The translations under genes were made by a program, and so were the position numbers. Under the pieces are notes generated by a model that did no database searches, was not told the DNA's origin, and worked only from the letters and a program-made list of their open reading frames with translations. From the NCBI RefSeq assembly GCF_009708215.1, contig NZ_CP046175.1, forward strand, positions 1,674,001 to 1,738,000: a stretch of DNA of 64,000 nt, in the 5' to 3' direction. This DNA comes from Occultella kanbiaonis. Its GTDB lineage: Bacteria > Actinomycetota > Actinomycetes > Actinomycetales > Beutenbergiaceae. Positions 59,873 through 64,000 of the stretch are shown piece by piece. Position 1 is the stretch's first letter, and the number at the start of each line of letters is the position of its first letter.

Positions 59873-60117
59873 GTGTCACCCGAGATTGGCTAGATTCCGT
59901 GGCTACCGCAGTGCTCACCGACATGAAAACCCGCCTCTCGACCGCCGGCGCGGCGGTCACCAGCGCCAAGGACTCCTACGACGCCAAACGGGAGCAACGG
60001 GACCGGCTCATCTGCGAAGCCGTCGACGGCGGCATGTCCCAGCGGGGCGCCGCGGCCGCGGCCGGCGTCTCCATCGCCCGGGTGTCCGCGATCCTGCTCG
60101 CGAGCTACGGCGACTAG
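59839..60117 (+). CDS. Small HTH regulator (copy 2)
   Basis: Identical to 45330-45608. The stop TAG overlaps the integrase stop on the other strand within CTAG (60114-60117). Confidence 0.65.
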   Translation: MEVNSAVHAGERVTRDWLDSVATAVLTDMKTRLSTAGAAVTSAKDSYDAKREQRDRLICEAVDGGMSQRGAAAAAGVSIARVSAILLASYGD

Positions 60118-60932
60118 CTCGCGATCGCGAGCACGGTCCGGCGCAACGCGTCCGGTTGCACCAGCACGTAGCGCTGCGTCGTGGACGGTGAGGCGTGCCC
60201 TAGGAGCTGCTGGACGCTGAGTAGGTCCCGCTCAACGGCGTGGGCCCGGGTGGCGAACCGGTGCCGGAGCGTGTGCGTGCTGACGCCATCGGGCAGCAGG
60301 TCCGAGACCCGCTTGGCGAGGTAGTGCGCGGACAGGTGCCCATCGATCCGGCCCGGGAATGCGAACCCGCCGCCGGCCTCGCACGCTCGCCGGATCGCGC
60401 CGGCGAGGGAGTCCGACAACGGGACGTCCCTCTCGCGGTCGCCCTTGCCGTGTACCACGAGCGTCCAACCGATCAGGTCGTCCACCAGGTCCCGGGCGTG
60501 CACGAGCACCATCTCCCCGCGGCGGAGGCCGGCCTCGGCCCCGAGCCGCAGCGCCAGGTGCTCGCGGGGCTGTGCCCGGGCAAGGGCGGCGGTCAGGGCG
60601 CGCTCCGGCGTTGGGCGCGGCCGCGGCTGCCCGGGCTTGACCGCCTGCAGGGCCCGGGTCGGGTCGGTGTCGGTGTGGCCGGCCTCGATCGCCCATCGGT
60701 AGAACTGGGTGAAGCTCGACCGGTGCGAGCGGCGCGTCTCGGCCGCCCACGTCTGACCGCCGGTCCACGCCACGAGCTGCGCTCCGGTGACCTGCCAGGG
60801 CCCGCGGGGCCGCATCACCGCGGCGAGCCGGTCCAGGTGGTAGCGGCGAAGCGCGATCGTCTGCTCAGACCGTCCAGCCGACCGGAGAGCCAACACGAAA
60901 CCCGCTACCGCCACTGCCCACGTCATTGTCAC
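60114..60932 (-). CDS. int: Tyrosine recombinase / integrase, intact (copy 2)
   Basis: In this 272-aa phage-type integrase, a SAM-like N-terminal domain (RRYHLDRLAAVMRPRGPWQV) binds core DNA. The catalytic domain has GAEAGLRRGEMVLVHARDLV (Arg), VHGKGDRERDVPLS (Lys), STHTLRHRFATRAHAV (His-x-x-Arg), QQLLGHASPSTTQRYVLV (His and Tyr nucleophile). It would recombine attP with the tRNA-Lys anticodon/T-arm. At this chromosomal end the upstream repressor promoter is missing. Confidence 0.93.
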   Translation of the reverse strand: MTMTWAVAVAGFVLALRSAGRSEQTIALRRYHLDRLAAVMRPRGPWQVTGAQLVAWTGGQTWAAETRRSHRSSFTQFYRWAIEAGHTDTDPTRALQAVKPGQPRPRPTPERALTAALARAQPREHLALRLGAEAGLRRGEMVLVHARDLVDDLIGWTLVVHGKGDRERDVPLSDSLAGAIRRACEAGGGFAFPGRIDGHLSAHYLAKRVSDLLPDGVSTHTLRHRFATRAHAVERDLLSVQQLLGHASPSTTQRYVLVQPDALRRTVLAIAS

Positions 60933-60940
60933 GCCAGTGC

Positions 60941-61162
60941 CTATCGGGCGATTCCGGGCACCTGAAAGCCGGCACCCGACGTGACGCCGGACACATGCAG
61001 GCCATCACGAGCTGCCGTCGCGTCGGCACCGAACGCCACCGACCCGCACGTGCACCGCGCCGCCCACTCGCCGGCGAGCTCGGCCACGGTCACCCGGTGC
61101 ACACCGGTCCCCGGAGCGCCGGACCACGCCGCGAGGCCGGCCTGTGACGAGTGCCCGCTCAC
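60941..61162 (-). CDS. Hypothetical 73-aa protein (copy 2)
   Basis: Identical to 46432-46653. Confidence 0.55.
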   Translation of the reverse strand: MSGHSSQAGLAAWSGAPGTGVHRVTVAELAGEWAARCTCGSVAFGADATAARDGLHVSGVTSGAGFQVPGIAR

Positions 61163-61365
61163 CGGATCGCCTTCGGCTCAGGGTTGGAGTCCAGTCCAGC
61201 CCCACGGTCCAGCCCCACGATCCGGGCGCGGCTGATGATGTCGGAGACGTTGAACAGAACGTCGGCGTCCCAGCCCTTCAACCACGCGACGATCCGCAGT
61301 TGATCCGCGGTCAACGGCACACCTTCGAGCGCGTGGTCAAGCGCGTCCTGGCCGGCGGCGCTCAT
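61159..61365 (-). CDS. Hypothetical 68-aa protein (copy 2)
   Basis: Identical to 46650-46856, but here it is cut off from the repressor reading frame that precedes it at the internal junction. Confidence 0.55.
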   Translation of the reverse strand: MSAAGQDALDHALEGVPLTADQLRIVAWLKGWDADVLFNVSDIISRARIVGLDRGAGLDSNPEPKAIR

Positions 61366-61456
61366 GCCGGCACCGCCGTGTCGGTAGCGCGGTTGCCGCG
61401 CCGGCGCTCCCGCTCGGCGTCCAGGTCTACGACGGCTCTGACCTGCGCATCCTCTG
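61362..61456 (-). pseudogene. Orphan C-terminal tail of the repressor gene
   Basis: These bases encode the 31-residue tail (SEDAQVRAVVDLDAERERRR and onward) that follows the att core in the long repressor. Right of the core there is only host DNA, so no 5' part exists. This is the expected product of integration through a gene-internal attP. Confidence 0.85.
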
Positions 61457-61496
61457 AATCACTGGGTTCTGGGTTCGAGTCCCAGGGGGTGTACCA
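61457..61496 (+). repeat. attR core with the original CCA end of tRNA-Lys
   Basis: The 38-bp core (61457-61494) is followed by CA, completing an encoded CCA at 61494-61496. It is a 3' tRNA fragment without a 5' half; not a tRNA gene. Confidence 0.93.
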
Positions 61497-61501
61497 CGAG
61501 A

Positions 61502-61540
61502 GGGCCTCTGACCAGCGTAAACGCGGTCAGGGGCCCTTCC
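61502..61540 (+). terminator. Original tRNA-Lys terminator, displaced 29 kb
   Basis: A 12-bp stem GGGCCTCTGACC / GGTCAGGGGCCC (one wobble) is followed by TTCC. It lies 6 bases after the CCA end, where a tRNA terminator belongs. Confidence 0.75.
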
Positions 61541-61685
61541 TCATGCCCGGCTCCGGCCCGGGCCGGCGGCCTTCGGCGGCGTCGCCGCATCCGTTCTGGC
61601 GGCGGGCGTTCACGCAAAACCCCTTGATCGCACACCCGGCGTGGCGTAGGAACGTGATCGGGGACCGACGAGGAGAGTGGTGCTT

Positions 61686-62117
61686 ATGGCGATCGCCGTG
61701 CTGAACCCGCCCGACGACAAGGTCCTGCACATCGTGCCCCTGCGCAAGGCGATCGCACTGCTGCGCCGCAACGTCGTGGAGATCGTCGAGGTCGAGGACG
61801 GCTCCACCTTCGGCCCCTACGTGGTGCCTCGTGTGCTGCGCCTGACCCGCGCCGTCTCGATCGTGCACCAGCTCGAGGGCCGCCGTCCGGTCTTCTCCAA
61901 GGCCGGCGTGCTCCGCCGTGACCGGTTCACCTGCGCCTACTGCGGTCGGTCGGCCACGACCGTCGACCACGTCGTGCCCCGCGCCCGCGGCGGCCGGTCC
62001 TCCTGGCTGAACCTGGTCGCGGCCTGCCGCCCGTGCAACCAGGCGAAGGCGGACAAGTCGCTGCGTGACTGCGACATGCGGCTGCAGTTCCTGCCCTACG
62101 AGCCGGACTGGGTGTGA
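61686..62117 (+). CDS. HNH endonuclease
   Basis: This 143-aa protein has a C-terminal HNH domain, RFTCAYCGRSATTVDHVVPR and RSSWLNLVAACRPCNQAKAD. Two CxxC zinc pairs enclose the catalytic DH and N. The N-terminal KVLHIVPLRKAIALLRRNVV matches the common actinobacterial chromosomal HNH family, so it is probably a host gene and not part of the provirus. ATG 61686 is chosen with AGGAG 10 bases upstream; GTG 61680 is possible. Confidence 0.9.
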   Translation: MAIAVLNPPDDKVLHIVPLRKAIALLRRNVVEIVEVEDGSTFGPYVVPRVLRLTRAVSIVHQLEGRRPVFSKAGVLRRDRFTCAYCGRSATTVDHVVPRARGGRSSWLNLVAACRPCNQAKADKSLRDCDMRLQFLPYEPDWV

Positions 62118-62554
62118 CCGAGACCGTCACGGGTACCTGGTTCGTGGTGCGCACCAGCCTGCCGTTCTGGCGCCACCGGCGCGATCCTCGGATCAGTTAC
62201 CTGTCACTGCCGGACGGGCGGGTGCTGGATGCCGTGAGGTATACGCGCCGTGGCCGGGAACGGTGGGTCCTGGGCATCGATCTGCCGGTCCCGGGCGGCG
62301 GCTACCGTTGGCGGGGACTCGGCTCGTTGACTCGGCTGACCAGCAGCATGTGGCGCGTGGTGCACGCCGAGGAGGACTGGGCCGTCACGTACTTCGCCCG
62401 GACCCTCTTCACCCCCGCCGGGGTGGACGTGTACGCGCGGGGCCCGACCCTCGGGTCCCGCGCGGAGCGCTCCGCACTTGCACAGATCGCGGCGGACCCC
62501 AGCGCGGCGGAGCACCTGGACGAGTTGTTCGCACCGGCGCACGGCGGGGCCTGA
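62114..62554 (+). CDS. Hypothetical 146-aa protein
   Basis: GTG overlaps the HNH stop. TETVTGTWFVVRTSLPFWRH, SSMWRVVHAEEDWAVTYFAR; predicted beta-rich, no signal peptide, no recognised domain. Coupling to the HNH gene suggests co-expression only. Confidence 0.65.
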   Translation: MTETVTGTWFVVRTSLPFWRHRRDPRISYLSLPDGRVLDAVRYTRRGRERWVLGIDLPVPGGGYRWRGLGSLTRLTSSMWRVVHAEEDWAVTYFARTLFTPAGVDVYARGPTLGSRAERSALAQIAADPSAAEHLDELFAPAHGGA

Positions 62555-62626
62555 TCCCACCGAGCCCGAGCGGTGACCTCCGGGAGGCGGACCGGACAGC
62601 CGCTGCCGAGCCACCGCCGTCGGGCC

Positions 62627-63613
62627 TCACCGCACCTGCAGCGCCGCCATCTTGTCCGTGGCGGCGACCAGTGCGCGGGCGATGCCGGGCTCGGTCGAGG
62701 CGTGCCCGGCGTCCGGCACCATGACGAACTCGGCCTGCGGCCAGGCCCGGTGCAGGTCCCAGGCGGTCGTGGCCGGGGTGCAGGCGTCGTAGCGGCCCTG
62801 GACGATCACGCCGGGGATGTCCGCCAGGGCCGCGGCGCCCTCGATGAGCTGGCCCTCGGTGAACCAGCCCCTGTTCACGAAGTAGTGGTTCTCGATCCGC
62901 GCGAACGCGAGCGCGAACTCCGGCTGGGAGAACTTCGTGATCGAGTCGTCGTCGATGAGCAGGGACGTGGTCGCCGCCTCCCAAGTGGACCAGGCGACGG
63001 CGGCCGGGCCGTGCACGCTCGGGTCGGGGTCGTGCAACAGGCGGTGGAACGCGCCCATGCAGTCGCCCCGTTCCGGCGGCGGAACCGGCGCGACGTACCG
63101 CTCGAACCAGTCCGGGAACAGCGCGCTCGCGCCGCCCTCGTAGAACCAGTCCAGCTCGGCCTTGCGCAGCGTGAAGATGCCGCGCAGCACGAGTGAGCGG
63201 ACCCGCTCGGCGTGCTTCTGTGCGTAGGCGAGGGCGAGGGTGGAGCCCCAGGACCCGCCGAACACGTGCCAGGACTCGACGTCCAGGTGCGTGCGCAGCG
63301 CCTCGATGTCGGCGACCAGGTGCCAGGTGGTGTTCGCGCTCATGTCGGCACCGGGAGAGGCGGCGTGCGGCGTGGAGCGGCCACAGCCGCGCTGGTCGAA
63401 CAGGATGATCCAGTAGGCGACCGGGTCGAAGAACCGGCGCTGGTCGGGGTTGGTGGCCCCGCCCGGACCACCGTGCAGGAACACCACGGGCTGCCCGTCG
63501 GGATTGCCCGAGACCTCCCAGTAGATCTCGTGCCCGTCGCCGACGGCGAGCATGCCGCTCGCGTACGGGTCGATCGGTGGGTACAGGGGTGAGTCGTCCG
63601 AGGAGATGGCCAT
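62627..63613 (-). CDS. pip: Prolyl iminopeptidase
   Basis: This 328-aa alpha/beta-hydrolase of family S33 releases N-terminal proline. VVFLHGGPGGATNPDQRRFF is the oxyanion HGGPG, VFGGSWGSTLALAYAQKHAE holds the nucleophile Ser, and PDAGHASTEPGIA the catalytic His. Length is typical. The start has a leaderless -10 box. Confidence 0.95.
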   Translation of the reverse strand: MAISSDDSPLYPPIDPYASGMLAVGDGHEIYWEVSGNPDGQPVVFLHGGPGGATNPDQRRFFDPVAYWIILFDQRGCGRSTPHAASPGADMSANTTWHLVADIEALRTHLDVESWHVFGGSWGSTLALAYAQKHAERVRSLVLRGIFTLRKAELDWFYEGGASALFPDWFERYVAPVPPPERGDCMGAFHRLLHDPDPSVHGPAAVAWSTWEAATTSLLIDDDSITKFSQPEFALAFARIENHYFVNRGWFTEGQLIEGAAALADIPGVIVQGRYDACTPATTAWDLHRAWPQAEFVMVPDAGHASTEPGIARALVAATDKMAALQVR

Positions 63614-63619
63614 GGCGCC

Positions 63620-63625
63620 ACGGTA
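63620..63625 (-). promoter_or_regulatory. Leaderless -10 box of pip (TACCGT)
   Basis: On the reverse strand TACCGT is followed by six bases and then ATG 63613. Confidence 0.5.
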
Positions 63626-63671
63626 CGGCGCCGGTGCACCTGGCGTAGTCCCGCCGGCGTGAACTTCTTAG

Positions 63672-63677
63672 TACGGT
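63672..63677 (+). promoter_or_regulatory. Leaderless -10 box (TACGGT)
   Basis: TACGGT, six bases, then GTG 63684. Divergent partner of the pip promoter. Confidence 0.5.
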
Positions 63678-63683
63678 TCAGGT

Positions 63684-64000
63684 GTGCCCACCACTCCACG
63701 CCTCGCGCTCGTCACGTGCGCCGAACTGCCCGACCTCGACGACGAGGATGCCCCGCTCATCCCCGCACTGGCCGAGCGCGGCGTCGCGGCCGAGTCCGTG
63801 GTCTGGGACGACCCGGCGGTGGACTGGTCGCGCTACGACCTGACCGTGATCCGGTCCGCGTGGGACTACGCCGCCCGTCGTGAGGAGTTCGTGGCGTGGG
63901 CCGGGTCCGTGCCGCGGCTGGTCAACCCGCCGAACGTGGTGCGCTGGAACTCGGACAAGCATTATCTGCAGGCGCTCGAGGACCATGGGCTGCCCGTGGT
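63684..64000 (+). CDS. ATP-grasp domain protein, N-terminal part
   Basis: 105 codons are visible from GTG 63684: PRLALVTCAELPDLDDEDAP, YDLTVIRSAWDYAARREEFV, PNVVRWNSDKHYLQALEDHG. The SAWDY and RWNSDKHYL blocks are typical of the RimK/DcsG-like ATP-grasp group. The catalytic ATP-grasp core is outside the window. Substrate unknown. Confidence 0.75.
   Translation, partial: MPTTPRLALVTCAELPDLDDEDAPLIPALAERGVAAESVVWDDPAVDWSRYDLTVIRSAWDYAARREEFVAWAGSVPRLVNPPNVVRWNSDKHYLQALEDHGLPV

Larger units (their letters stand above)
32446..61496. mobile_element. Tandem array of two tectivirus-like proviruses in tRNA-Lys
   Basis: Copy 1 spans 32446-46947 and copy 2 spans 46948-61456, in direct orientation and nearly identical. 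Three att cores bound them. Gene content is capsid, packaging ATPase, small membrane proteins, lytic enzymes, spike, integrase and small regulators. There are no tail, portal, terminase or polymerase genes. The 14.5-kb size agrees with tailless double-jelly-roll viruses. The cargo contains no obvious host-benefit gene. Confidence 0.88.

Noticed and set aside
32446-61496. Integrative conjugative element or tailed prophage
   Set aside because: No relaxase, TraB-type translocase, terminase, portal or tail genes; the ATPase is small and of packaging type.
61457-61496. A second tRNA-Lys gene at the right end
   Set aside because: Only the 3' part from after the anticodon is present; there is no 5' half.
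61686-62117. HNH gene as provirus cargo (terminase-linked HNH)
   Set aside because: It lies outside attR, beyond the original tRNA terminator, and matches a common chromosomal HNH family.
1-64000. CRISPR arrays, rRNA genes, insertion sequences
   Set aside because: No regularly spaced repeats, no rRNA sequence and no transposase frame or terminal inverted repeats were found.

Overview
The window is high-GC chromosomal DNA of an actinobacterium. The evidence is the pervasive GTG starts, ATGA/GTGA gene overlaps, leaderless promoters, HU with a GTG start, DUF3039, DUF2017, DUF3054 and DUF4916-type proteins, and a ClpS/DUF2017/MurI/RNase PH neighbourhood. A Micrococcales relative is the best guess; the genus cannot be fixed from the sequence alone.

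Left flank (1-32409): housekeeping and metabolic genes. In order: a partial acyl-CoA dehydrogenase-like gene, HU, a TetR regulator divergent from a DrrAB-type ABC exporter, a DUF3039/helicase pair, nicotinate phosphoribosyltransferase, ClpS-DUF2017-MurI-metallo-hydrolase, PEP carboxylase, RNase PH-RdgB, small unknown genes, a decayed polyol/sugar locus (mannitol-type dehydrogenase, SorC regulator, 3' remnant of an ABC permease), a GH13/flavin oxidoreductase pair, a GH78 rhamnosidase-like gene between two paralogous GNAT acetyltransferases, a NUDIX-like protein, endonuclease III, a MarR regulator beside a short-chain dehydrogenase remnant, a DsbA/FrnE and glutathione-peroxidase pair, tRNA-Leu(TAG), HAD, DinB and Bcp.

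Centre (32410-61496): tRNA-Lys(CTT) carries two head-to-tail copies of a 14.5-kb integrated element. The copies are bounded by three identical 38-bp att cores at 32446, 46948 and 61457, each starting just 3' of the anticodon. The element looks like a tailless, membrane-containing, tectivirus-like provirus. It has a 396-aa protein that reads as a double-jelly-roll major capsid protein, an FtsK/HerA-type packaging ATPase on the opposite strand, about ten tiny membrane proteins, three peptidoglycan hydrolases (M15-like, lytic-transglycosylase-like, M23), a spike with a C1q/TNF-like head, a tyrosine integrase and small DNA-binding proteins. There are no tail, terminase, portal or DNA polymerase genes.

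The att site lies inside the repressor gene. At the left chromosomal end the XRE repressor is cut to 108 aa by a stop codon supplied by the host tRNA. Across the internal junction it is 139 aa and is translationally coupled to a four-gene operon ending in the integrase. Integration would therefore both change the repressor C-terminus and disconnect the integrase from its promoter.

The two copies differ at about twelve places, almost all small indels in GC runs. Each copy is therefore broken in different genes: integrase, ATPase and a 47-aa peptide in copy 1, the M15-like enzyme in copy 2, and the wHTH gene in both. Sequencing error and true decay cannot be told apart here.

Right flank (61497-64000): the displaced CCA tail and terminator of tRNA-Lys, an HNH endonuclease, an unknown protein, a prolyl iminopeptidase and the start of an ATP-grasp gene.
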